A stretch of 9,125 nt of DNA from Spongiibacteraceae bacterium (GTDB lineage Bacteria > Pseudomonadota > Gammaproteobacteria > Pseudomonadales > PIVM01). The stretch is taken from positions 1 through 9,125 of the forward strand of contig JAUXDF010000099.1 in NCBI GenBank assembly GCA_030618505.1, written 5' to 3'. A model generated the notes under the pieces. That model was given only the letters and a program-made list of their open reading frames with translations. It had not been told where the DNA came from and did not search any database. Position numbers and translations under genes: made by a program. This document shows, piece after piece, positions 1 through 5,713 of this stretch; the stretch's first letter is position 1; each line of letters begins with the position of its first letter.

Positions 1-203
1 CTATTACGGCCAGTCATGAGCAGCCCAAGGTTCTCTATATCGTGCCCTGGAAGCCACCGCAGGGTCCAGGCGACCTCTATCAGCCCATTCTGGGTAGTGT
101 GATTGAAGAGCAGGTATTAGCGCCTATTGACAGAGATACATTTCGACGCCAGGTTGAGTATTATCAAAGCCTGAATCAGAAGCCCGAACAACCAAAACCT
201 TGA
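1..203 (+). CDS. C-terminal end of an unrecognised protein (5' end outside the window)
   Basis: An open frame enters from the left edge (first full codon at position 3) and ends at TGA 201-203, giving 66 visible residues. The segment contains the stretch VLYIVPWKPP, then a Gly/Pro-rich turn, then APIDRDTFRRQVEYYQSL and a Gln/Pro/Lys-rich tail. It reads as a coherent soluble protein end: no low complexity apart from the tail, no membrane segment and plausible codon use. I do not recognise the family and assign no function. It lies about 310 bp upstream of the ExbB-type gene, with a palindromic repeat between them, so it is probably not in that operon. The beginning of the gene is needed to see any signal peptide or domain. 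Confidence 0.6.
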   Translation, partial: ITASHEQPKVLYIVPWKPPQGPGDLYQPILGSVIEEQVLAPIDRDTFRRQVEYYQSLNQKPEQPKP

Positions 204-246
204 TTGAATGCAAGCGAGAGAACATTCCTTCCGCCGTTGACGTGTC

Positions 247-301
247 GTAGGGTGAGGCCCCCGCACCAATAATACTCAAAGGTGCGCGGGGCACACCCTA
301 C
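247..301. repeat. Palindromic dispersed repeat, copy 1
   Basis: Two 21-nt arms (247-267 and 281-301) are reverse complements at 18 of 21 positions around a 13-nt loop. The outer end is GTAGGGTG / CACCCTAC and the inner end is CGCACC / GGTGCG. The same arms recur at 3226-3312, so this is a repeat family rather than a chance hairpin. GC-rich inverted repeats with GTAGGGTG-type ends are, to my knowledge, common between genes in proteobacteria (REP or MITE-like). There is no T-tract after the stem, so a classic intrinsic terminator for the upstream gene is not supported, although the transcript would fold strongly. Confidence 0.8.
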
Positions 302-360
302 AATCGCAATACCTTGCCTGACTTAGTGTCGTTCAACTCCAGGGTGTTTTTATATTGTCA

Positions 361-389
361 TTCGCACGCACGCCCTAAATCCGTATAAA
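361..389 (+). promoter_or_regulatory. Candidate sigma-70 promoter for the motor operon
   Basis: TTCGCA (361-366, 4 of 6 to the -35 consensus) and TATAAA (384-389, 5 of 6 to the -10 consensus) are 17 bp apart, which is the optimal spacing. The site lies about 120 bp before the ATG at 512 and downstream of the palindromic repeat. It is the best pair visible in the gap. The match is modest and AT-rich sequence gives such hits by chance. Confidence 0.3.
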
Positions 390-511
390 AAATTTTTCAA
401 AATCGCGATCAAGTTCCCCTCCGTTTTATTAAATTACGTCTACAATCAAGATAGCTGGGGAGTTGCTTAAGCTTTTCCCTGAAATTCTTTGAGTCACAGG
501 CAGGTAGAGTT

Positions 512-1183
512 ATGGATTTTTACGCATCCATTGTTCGTTTTTTTCAGGAAGGTGGGCCATTTATGTATCCCATCGCGTTAGTATTAGCGGTAGGTGTGGC
601 GATTTCAATAGAGCGTTGGCTTTTTTTGGCCGGGGCAAAGATCTCGAATCGTAAGGCCTTTGACAAACTGTTGCCTTTATTACAAAAAAAGGACTACAGA
701 ACAATATTGCAATTTGCCCAGCAATCCAACGCTCCTATCACGCGGATTATTGCTGCTGGCGTTGCCAAGTTGCCACACACCCAGCGTCGTGATGAAATTG
801 AATACGCGATGGAGGAGGGGGTAATGGAAACGTTACCGCGACTTGAGAAGAGAACTCAGTATCTTGCAACGCTGGCTAATATTGCCACCTTAATGGGCTT
901 GCTGGGTACTATTATCGGTTTAATTGCAGCGTTTACCGCCGTGGCTAATGCCGACCCCTCGGAAAAAGCCTCACTATTATCACAAAGCATTTCGGTGGCA
1001 ATGAATACCACCGCCTTTGGTCTGATTGCGGCCATTCCTCTGCTCCTTTCCCATGCCGTATTGCAGACTAAAACCACAGAGATTGTTGATAGCCTCGAAA
1101 TGGCCGGTGTGAAATTTTTAAACATGCTGTCCGAGCGAAAGGTTGTTGCCAGTCAATCCCGAGTTAGCGATAAGTCAGCATAA
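512..1183 (+). CDS. MotA/TolQ/ExbB proton channel family protein
   Basis: This 223-residue inner-membrane protein is the channel subunit of a proton-driven envelope motor; relatives couple proton flow to movement of a TonB- or TolA-like protein. Three hydrophobic segments fit the ExbB fold: about 17-40, 117-142 and 158-184, with the large cytoplasmic part between the first two. Family signatures are GLLGTIIGLIAAF (129-141) and NTTAFGLIAAIPLLL (165-179). T133 and T167 align with the pore-lining Thr148 and Thr181 of E. coli ExbB. Length is normal for the family. The ATG at 512 has an AGG 7 nt upstream and gives an N-terminus of normal ExbB length. Two ExbD-like genes and a TonB-like gene follow at once, so it should assemble with them. 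The AgmX-type partner suggests a specialised paralogue rather than the housekeeping TonB or Tol system; the cargo is unknown. Confidence 0.93.
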   Translation: MDFYASIVRFFQEGGPFMYPIALVLAVGVAISIERWLFLAGAKISNRKAFDKLLPLLQKKDYRTILQFAQQSNAPITRIIAAGVAKLPHTQRRDEIEYAMEEGVMETLPRLEKRTQYLATLANIATLMGLLGTIIGLIAAFTAVANADPSEKASLLSQSISVAMNTTAFGLIAAIPLLLSHAVLQTKTTEIVDSLEMAGVKFLNMLSERKVVASQSRVSDKSA

Positions 1184-1188
1184 ATACC

Positions 1189-1722
1189 ATGAGAACTCGT
1201 CGACGCTCCCCAAAAGCTGATGCAGAACTGGATATCACCTCGTTCATGAACCTGATGATCGTGCTGGTTCCGGTACTGCTGTTGAGTATGGTTTTCTCTC
1301 AAATTACGGTGTTGGAAATTAAATTACCCGATGCTACGTCTGCTAACGACAAGAAAAATCTAAAAAATGAACAGCTTGAATTGATCATACGCGATCAGCA
1401 GATGCGAGTCTTTTACCCTGCCGGTGTACTACTGAAATCATTTCCCCGCAAGGCAGAGAAACAGGATTTTGCCGCGCTAGCTGCTTATCTGCAAGAGCTG
1501 AAAAGCACCATGCAGCAAAAAGGTATTAGTAAGCGAAATATCACTATTTTGTCCGAACCTGAAGTTGATTATCAGACCATTGTGTCGGCTATGGATACCG
1601 TTAGATCGTTTAAAGCTGTAGTGGTAGCCAGCGTAGTAGAAGCCGAGTTGTTCCCGGAAATATCGCTTGGCGATGCGCCAAAGTTAGCGGGGACAAAAAG
1701 GGCTAAGGGGGCATCTCAATGA
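1189..1722 (+). CDS. ExbD/TolR-family biopolymer transport protein with Asn in place of the conserved Asp
   Basis: This 177-residue protein has a short basic cytoplasmic start, one membrane segment (about 20-42) and a periplasmic domain, the ExbD/TolR plan. LDITSFMNLMIVLV (14-27) aligns without gaps to INVTPFIDVMLVLL of E. coli ExbD. The proton-binding Asp25 is therefore Asn21 here, and a second departure is Pro28 inside the helix. The rest looks intact: KLPDA after the helix, and a domain ending in SEPEVDYQTIVSAMDTVRSF, which fits the usual ExbD tail. It starts 5 nt after the ExbB-type stop and overlaps the next ExbD by 4 nt, so it is part of the same complex. Without the Asp it probably cannot carry protons itself and may be a structural partner of the second ExbD. 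That role is inferred. I recall Asn at this position in other operons of this kind, so it may be a family trait rather than a defect. Confidence 0.88.
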   Translation: MRTRRRSPKADAELDITSFMNLMIVLVPVLLLSMVFSQITVLEIKLPDATSANDKKNLKNEQLELIIRDQQMRVFYPAGVLLKSFPRKAEKQDFAALAAYLQELKSTMQQKGISKRNITILSEPEVDYQTIVSAMDTVRSFKAVVVASVVEAELFPEISLGDAPKLAGTKRAKGASQ

Positions 1723-2243
1723 AGAAGTCCATGCGAGCAAAACGGATGACACGCCATCATCGTCGTATGCACAAGACCTCTAAATTGAACCTGGTATCCT
1801 TGATGGATATTTTCACCATTCTGGTGTTCTTTTTGATGGTGAACTCCTCCGATGTGCAGGTCTTGCAGAGCAATAAAAGTATCAAGCTGCCAGAATCTCA
1901 TGCGCAGAAAGCTCCCAGGGAAACTCTGGTGGTGATGCTGACTGAAAGTGATCTTGTGGTACAGGGGCGCAAACTGATTGATGTGGCACAGGTGTTGCGG
2001 GAGGACGATGAAATTATTGCCGCACTTGATAAAGAGCTTAAGTATCAGGCCTCGCGGCGAACGACATTGAGCAAGGCAGAAATCCAAAATGGCCGTGCAG
2101 TGACCATTATGGGTGATGAGAAGATTCCCTATCGTTTGTTAAAGAAAGTCATGGCCACCTGCGCTCAGGCTGATTATCGTAATATTTCTCTGGCGGTATC
2201 AAGAATGCCTCCAGAAGATAATAAACCCGGGTTGGAGGGCTAG
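1719..2243 (+). CDS. ExbD/TolR-family biopolymer transport protein (Asp retained)
   Basis: This 174-residue second ExbD of the operon has a strongly basic N-terminus (residues 2-22, rich in Lys, Arg and His), one membrane helix (about 25-43) and a periplasmic domain. LNLVSLMDIFTILVFF (23-38) places Asp30 at the position of the essential Asp25 of E. coli ExbD, so this subunit can carry protons. The periplasmic part has family features: TLVVMLTESDLVVQGRKL (69-86) and DEKIPYRLLKKVMATC (133-148), followed by a strand YRNISLAVSR. Its start overlaps the previous stop as ATGA, with a strong Shine-Dalgarno AAGGGGG at 1705-1711, 7 nt ahead. It probably forms the ExbD dimer, or heterodimer with its neighbour, inside the ExbB-type pore. 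Confidence 0.92.
   Translation: MKKSMRAKRMTRHHRRMHKTSKLNLVSLMDIFTILVFFLMVNSSDVQVLQSNKSIKLPESHAQKAPRETLVVMLTESDLVVQGRKLIDVAQVLREDDEIIAALDKELKYQASRRTTLSKAEIQNGRAVTIMGDEKIPYRLLKKVMATCAQADYRNISLAVSRMPPEDNKPGLEG
2234..2239 (+). promoter_or_regulatory. Ribosome binding site that selects a TTG start
   Basis: GGAGGG lies in the last codons of the second ExbD gene, 5 nt before TTG 2245-2247. The first in-frame ATG (2269-2271) has no purine-rich site before it. This supports TTG as the true start and means the TonB-like gene is translated in close coupling with the gene before it. Confidence 0.65.
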
Positions 2244-2244
2244 T

Positions 2245-3201
2245 TTGGCCAATCTATACCCCATAAATATGCGCCTTCCCTGGAGTTCTTCTGATAAGGA
2301 AGATGCGCGCTTTAAAAATATATTGCTACTGGTGTGTCTTAGTGTGTTAGTGCTTGGCCTGCTAGTGCCATTTTTAAGAGTGCCTGAAATTGAGCGCGAA
2401 AAGCTGGAAAAATTGCCACCACAATTAGCGAAAATACTGCTTGAGAAAAAGAAGCAGCCACCACCTCCACCAAAACCAAAACCAAAGCCAAAGCCAAAGC
2501 CAAAGAAGGCAGAAAAAGTAAAGCCTAAAGATAAGCCCAAAGAGAAACCAAAGCCAAAGCCTAAACCCGAGCCAAAACCGGTAGAGCTGGTTAAGCAAGC
2601 GCGTGAAAAGGCCTCTCACTCCGGTTTAATGGCGCTGCAGGATGATCTGGCAGAGATGCGTGAGAGTTTGGATGTGTCGGCAGTCTCTTCCCAGCCTTTG
2701 AGCAAGGGTGGCGCAAAAGCGCGTCAAACCGATCGTTCATTAATTACCAGCAAAGCCACTGCGACCAGTGGCGGTATTAATACCGAAAAGATGAATTCCA
2801 ACACCGCTGGCGGTGAACTGGCATCAAGGCAGACTACACAGGTTGATGCACCCGCTGCTGCCCAGGCTGCTGAACGACAGAGCAGAGCCAGCCGGGCGGA
2901 AGGTGGAATGCCACGGCGAAGTGAAGAGTCTATTCGTTCTGTGTTAGATCAGAATAAGGGCGCTATTTATGCTATCTACAACCGTGCGCTGCGTAAGGAT
3001 CCAAGTCTGGAGGGTAAAATTACGGTTAAGGTGGAGATAGCGGCCAATGGGTCTGTAGTTTCCTGTAAGGTGATTTCCAGTGAGATGAATAATGTAAAAC
3101 TGGAGCGAAAGCTGGTCTCCCGAATTAAGCTGATTAACTTTGGTACTCAGGACGTTGCCCAGACAGTCTTTAATTACACCTTTGATTTTCTTCCTTTTTA
3201 A
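2245..3201 (+). CDS. TonB-like energy transducer with Pro-Lys linker and AgmX/PglI-type C-terminal domain
   Basis: This 318-residue protein is the moving arm of the motor encoded by the operon. In order it has a short cytoplasmic N-terminus, one membrane helix (about 25-44), a charged segment, a Pro/Lys-rich linker (71-113) able to span the periplasm, a Ser/Ala/Gln-rich disordered stretch (about 140-225) and a folded C-terminal domain (about 226-318). In that domain IRSVLDQNKGAIYAIYNRAL, then PSLEGKITVKVEI and ANGSVVSCKVISSEM match the plan of the AgmX/PglI C-terminal domain known from myxobacterial gliding and similar proteins. The two cysteines I expect in that family (before Tyr245 and four residues after Lys285) are Ile244 and Lys289. 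The start is TTG; starting at the ATG 24 nt later would remove eight residues and leave no ribosome binding site. Only 1 nt separates it from the second ExbD. Its outer-membrane partner is unknown. Confidence 0.85.
   Translation: MANLYPINMRLPWSSSDKEDARFKNILLLVCLSVLVLGLLVPFLRVPEIEREKLEKLPPQLAKILLEKKKQPPPPPKPKPKPKPKPKKAEKVKPKDKPKEKPKPKPKPEPKPVELVKQAREKASHSGLMALQDDLAEMRESLDVSAVSSQPLSKGGAKARQTDRSLITSKATATSGGINTEKMNSNTAGGELASRQTTQVDAPAAAQAAERQSRASRAEGGMPRRSEESIRSVLDQNKGAIYAIYNRALRKDPSLEGKITVKVEIAANGSVVSCKVISSEMNNVKLERKLVSRIKLINFGTQDVAQTVFNYTFDFLPF
2470..2505 (+). repeat. In-frame hexanucleotide tandem repeat coding for Pro-Lys
   Basis: Six units of CCAAAR run in frame: two CCAAAA, then four CCAAAG. 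They encode Pro-Lys six times (residues 76-87) in the linker of the TonB-like protein. The copies are nearly identical at DNA level, which is the kind of tract that gains or loses units by slippage. Because the unit is 6 bp, changes would alter linker length without breaking the frame. Confidence 0.9.
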
Positions 3202-3225
3202 TCTTTGGGTGCGATTAAGCAATGA

Positions 3226-3312
3226 GTAGGGTGCACCTAAAGGAGGGTGCAAGCGGCTCCCGCACCAATGCAGTTAGAATAAGTTCCGGGTGGTGCGGGG
3301 GCCGCACCCTAC
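3226..3312. repeat. Palindromic dispersed repeat, copy 2, with an extra partial end
   Basis: The right arm (3292-3312) and left arm (about 3243-3266) pair as GAGGGTGC / GCACCCTAC outside and CCCGCACC / GGTGCGGG inside, with a small insertion in the left arm and a 25-nt loop. Both arms match copy 1 at 247-301, including CCCGCACCAAT going into the loop. A further GTAGGGTGCACC at 3226-3237 looks like a duplicated outer end, making this a compound copy. It begins 25 bp after the stop of the TonB-like gene and could insulate that operon from the dehydrogenase gene, but no T-tract follows. Confidence 0.8.
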
Positions 3313-3367
3313 ATTTCCTCAACTGCCATTCGTTTGGGTGGTGAAGCATAGCGCGATATTCGGTAAT

Positions 3368-3398
3368 TTGACTCTCCACAAACAGCGTAAAATATAAC
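3368..3398 (+). promoter_or_regulatory. Candidate sigma-70 promoter for the dehydrogenase gene
   Basis: TTGACT (3368-3373, 5 of 6) and TATAAC (3393-3398, 5 of 6) are 19 bp apart, slightly longer than ideal. The pair lies 44 bp before the ATG at 3442 and just downstream of the repeat. It fits with the gene being transcribed on its own. Confidence 0.45.
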
Positions 3399-3441
3399 AA
3401 GAATTGTGAACCTATTTAGCACAAGGCAGAGGGATAAATAA

Positions 3442-4230
3442 ATGCTATTACAAGATAAAGTCGTTATCGTTTCGGGTATTGGCCCCGGACTAGGCATAAA
3501 ACTCGCCATTTTGGCGGCTGAGCAAGGTGCGCGCGCTGTTGTTGTCGCTGCACGAACCGAAAAGAAGCTGGACGAAGCCGAAAAGGAAATCAATAAACTG
3601 GGTTGCTCTACTGAAGTATTAAAGGTACCCACAGATATAGCTGATCGCTCAGCCTGTGAAAAGCTCGTAGCCGCAACCATAGAAAAATTTGGCCGTATTG
3701 ATTGCTTGATTAACAGTGCCTACAACCCCGGTAAGTTTGTTCCCATTGAAAAGGCTAATATGGATGACTGGCGCAGTGCGATGGAAGTAAATCTGTTTGG
3801 CACCATGAATCTCACCCAGGCTGTTATCCCGCAGATGAAGGAACAGGGTGGAGGCTCAATCGTTATGGTCAATACCATGGTGACACAAAGAGCGCTTGCC
3901 ACACAGGCTGGTTATGGTGCTTCCAAGGCGGCGCTTGCATCTGCTACCTCCCATCTGGCGCTTGAGCTAGGTAAATACAATATTCGGGTAAATTCCAGCT
4001 TTATGGGCTGGATGTGGGGGCCACCTGTTGAATATTTTGTCAATATGATGGCAAAACAACAGGGTGTTGACGTAGATGTGGTGAAACAGGGCATTGCCAA
4101 GAACATCCCGCTGGGCAATATTCCTACTGATTATGACTGTGGCAAGGCGGTAATGTTCCTGGCTTCTGATTACGCTTGTGCGATTACCGGTGCCAGTTTG
4201 GATGTTAATGGTGGTGAGTATATGCCTTAG
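3442..4230 (+). CDS. SDR-family NAD(P)-dependent oxidoreductase
   Basis: This 262-residue soluble enzyme is a classical-type short-chain dehydrogenase/reductase, which moves hydride between NAD(P) and an alcohol/carbonyl substrate. The Rossmann nucleotide loop is SGIGPGLG (11-18), in place of the usual TGxxxGxG. TDIAD (64-68) carries the Asp that contacts adenine, NSA (91-93) stands for NNAG, and Asn117 lies in VNLFG. The active site is Tyr158 and Lys162 (YGASK). The catalytic Ser position, 13 residues before the Tyr, is Thr145 in VNTMV. The substrate-side segment GWMWGPP (189-195) is distinctive, and the C-terminal DVNGGEYMP is typical. The start is well set: AGAGGG at 3428-3433 is 8 nt before ATG. 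It stands alone between a repeat and a hairpin, so neighbours do not reveal the substrate. Family assignment is firm; the reaction is not. Confidence 0.93.
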   Translation: MLLQDKVVIVSGIGPGLGIKLAILAAEQGARAVVVAARTEKKLDEAEKEINKLGCSTEVLKVPTDIADRSACEKLVAATIEKFGRIDCLINSAYNPGKFVPIEKANMDDWRSAMEVNLFGTMNLTQAVIPQMKEQGGGSIVMVNTMVTQRALATQAGYGASKAALASATSHLALELGKYNIRVNSSFMGWMWGPPVEYFVNMMAKQQGVDVDVVKQGIAKNIPLGNIPTDYDCGKAVMFLASDYACAITGASLDVNGGEYMP

Positions 4231-4272
4231 TTGTTTACCTGTCAGAAGTAGAAATAGTCGTAGTTGACTGAT

Positions 4273-4298
4273 CCTCTCTCTAGTGTTCAAAAGAGAGG
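4273..4298 (+). terminator. Hairpin after the dehydrogenase gene, possible weak terminator
   Basis: CCTCTCT (4273-4279) pairs perfectly with AGAGAGG (4292-4298) around a 12-nt loop, 42 bp after the stop codon. It is followed by GGGTTGTC rather than a run of T, so intrinsic termination would be weak. The rest of 4231-4481 shows no convincing gene: one open frame near 4330-4460 lacks a start codon. Confidence 0.35.
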
Positions 4299-4481
4299 GG
4301 GTTGTCATAAATATGATTAACTTAAGAATGATTCGTACACACTGGAAATCCTTTCCGTTTTTTCAAAAACCGGAGTGATTCGACAGCAAAAGCTGGTACA
4401 GCTGATTTTGAAAAGTGTGGCGGCATCGGATTAGCGGTAAGTATTAAGAAAAATATCCCTTAGAGGAAGAAAAGGATAATA

Positions 4482-5645
4482 GTGATAAATTGTAGTTTGG
4501 ATAACAATAATTTTATTAGTAGAACTCCTGTCTATTTTGACAAGCATGGCTGTGACAGCGATGTATTGCGAATTAAAACGGTTTCGCCATCAAAAATATT
4601 CATTTTTGGTTTTCTAGCGGTTTTTCTTGTTGTTATTTGTGAGCCCGCTTTTGCGCTTAGAGAAAGCCGTTTGTGGTTGCCTAAAAAATACACTTATCTG
4701 ATGCCGCGCCTTATCGGTGCGGCATATACCGCTGAGTCTTCAGATGATTGTGTTGAAGTAGTCGATGCTCAGCTTGATGTTGGACGTTCTACTAAGGAGC
4801 TTCCCATGTTTCGTATTATCTGTCGTAATGTAGAAGGAAGAACCTATATTGTTCGGCTATCGGGGGAGCCTGTGTCAGAGGCTACTCGCCAACAGGCAGC
4901 AAAGGATGCAGAGAAAACTAATAGCGCCGGTGTTTCAGTAAAACAATGGCAGCACAGTCAAGGCGGCAGCCGGACCAACAGTGCTAAGGAAATTTCGAAA
5001 ACTGTTGAAGAACTCGAGGAAGACGATGCTATCGATATCGATAGTATTTTACGGGATCTTGAAAAGGGCGATGAAGTCGATAAGATGAATGAGCTAAACG
5101 GCTTTGAAGGTATTGAAGGCATCGAAATTGTTGATGAGGACGAGGATCAGAGTGCAGAGTCAGAAACACCAAAGATAATAGAACCGATTGAAGCAGAAAA
5201 AGGCTGGTCGATTTGCCTGAATGCAGTAGAGAAAAAAACCGCCAATATGCTTAACGTAAAACTACATGCAGAACCGAGGCCGCAAGCAGAGTTTACTGCG
5301 GCTGGGGAGACCATTTATCCTGTGGATTTTGAAGCAGCTAACGCCTTAGGTGTGATGCTTAATTACCGGGCAAGCTGCAAGGTGCTATCCAGTGGGATTG
5401 TTCGAGTAACGATTGGCACCATAAAGCAGGAACTAAAAACCGCGGAAGTGCTTCCAGATAAAAGCTCGACAGAGAAAAATTCACAAGTCCAGGCTTTACC
5501 CGTTCTTAATGAAAAGGCTGAAGAAAAGGAAGTAGTTGTGCCTGCATCTGAACATGCGCCGGTGCAAAGCGCGCCCGTTAAAAGTGTGAGCGAGCAATCA
5601 GACACTAACACGACCGAAGATGGCTGGAATGTTATCGAGGAATAA
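4482..5645 (+). CDS. Uncharacterised exported protein with an acidic central linker
   Basis: I do not recognise this 387-residue protein. The GTG start is supported by AAAGGA at 4471-4476, 5 nt ahead, and gives an unusually long N-terminus (about 38 residues) before a hydrophobic stretch (39-52). This ends in EPAFA with a likely signal peptidase I cut after Ala58; a later TTG at 4566 would give a more ordinary signal peptide but lacks a binding site. The mature protein has a first region (59-130) containing LWLPKKYTYLMPRLI and Cys90/Cys114, an acidic linker rich in Glu/Asp (about 175-225), a second region (about 240-315) with Cys245/Cys299 and VMLNYRASCKV, and a Glu/Ser/Pro/Val-rich tail. The two Cys pairs suggest disulfides in the periplasm, although an N-terminal anchor is possible. 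A 68-bp gap separates it from the cytochrome b561 gene; co-transcription is possible but not shown. Confidence 0.8.
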   Translation: MINCSLDNNNFISRTPVYFDKHGCDSDVLRIKTVSPSKIFIFGFLAVFLVVICEPAFALRESRLWLPKKYTYLMPRLIGAAYTAESSDDCVEVVDAQLDVGRSTKELPMFRIICRNVEGRTYIVRLSGEPVSEATRQQAAKDAEKTNSAGVSVKQWQHSQGGSRTNSAKEISKTVEELEEDDAIDIDSILRDLEKGDEVDKMNELNGFEGIEGIEIVDEDEDQSAESETPKIIEPIEAEKGWSICLNAVEKKTANMLNVKLHAEPRPQAEFTAAGETIYPVDFEAANALGVMLNYRASCKVLSSGIVRVTIGTIKQELKTAEVLPDKSSTEKNSQVQALPVLNEKAEEKEVVVPASEHAPVQSAPVKSVSEQSDTNTTEDGWNVIEE

Positions 5646-5713
5646 TGCCCTATTTTTAAGTTTGCTTTAAGCTAAACTAACCTATCTCTAAACTCGAAAT
5701 AGAGGTAGACATT

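Larger units (their letters stand above)
204..511. other. Intergenic region upstream of the motor operon
   Basis: This 308-bp stretch has no convincing ORF. It holds a palindromic repeat (247-301) and an AT-rich part (about 376-450) in which I see one candidate promoter (361-389). A lone TACAAT at 441-446 resembles a -10 box but has no acceptable -35 at 16-18 bp. The ribosome binding site of the next gene is AGG at 502-504 within AGGTAGAG, 7 nt before the ATG. The transcription start cannot be fixed by eye. Confidence 0.5.

Noticed and set aside
1716..2087. 123-codon ORF on the minus strand opposite the second ExbD gene
   Set aside because: It lies almost entirely antisense to a gene with clear family motifs, is rich in His, Gln and Cys in an unstructured way, and has no recognisable domain.
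2199..2619. Two minus-strand ORFs with runs of Phe/Gly or Trp/Leu
   Set aside because: They are reverse readings of the Pro-Lys codon repeat in the TonB-like gene, which forces low-complexity products.
247..3312. The two palindromic repeats as part of a CRISPR array or as ends of a composite transposon
   Set aside because: There are only two copies 3 kb apart, with no spacers and no transposase between them, and the genes between are a normal operon.
3309..3680. 123-codon minus-strand ORF over the start of the dehydrogenase gene
   Set aside because: It is antisense to the nucleotide-binding part of a clear SDR gene and is Ser/Ala-rich as expected of a shadow frame.
4330..4461. Open frame with ADFEKCGGIGLAV before the exported protein gene
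   Set aside because: No start codon or ribosome binding site follows the stop upstream, and the similarity to any family is too weak to claim.
4626..4643. Cys53 of the exported protein as a lipoprotein attachment site
   Set aside because: The residues before it are Val-Val-Ile; a lipobox needs a small residue at -1, and the hydrophobic core continues up to the Cys. Cleavage after AFA at residue 58 fits better.
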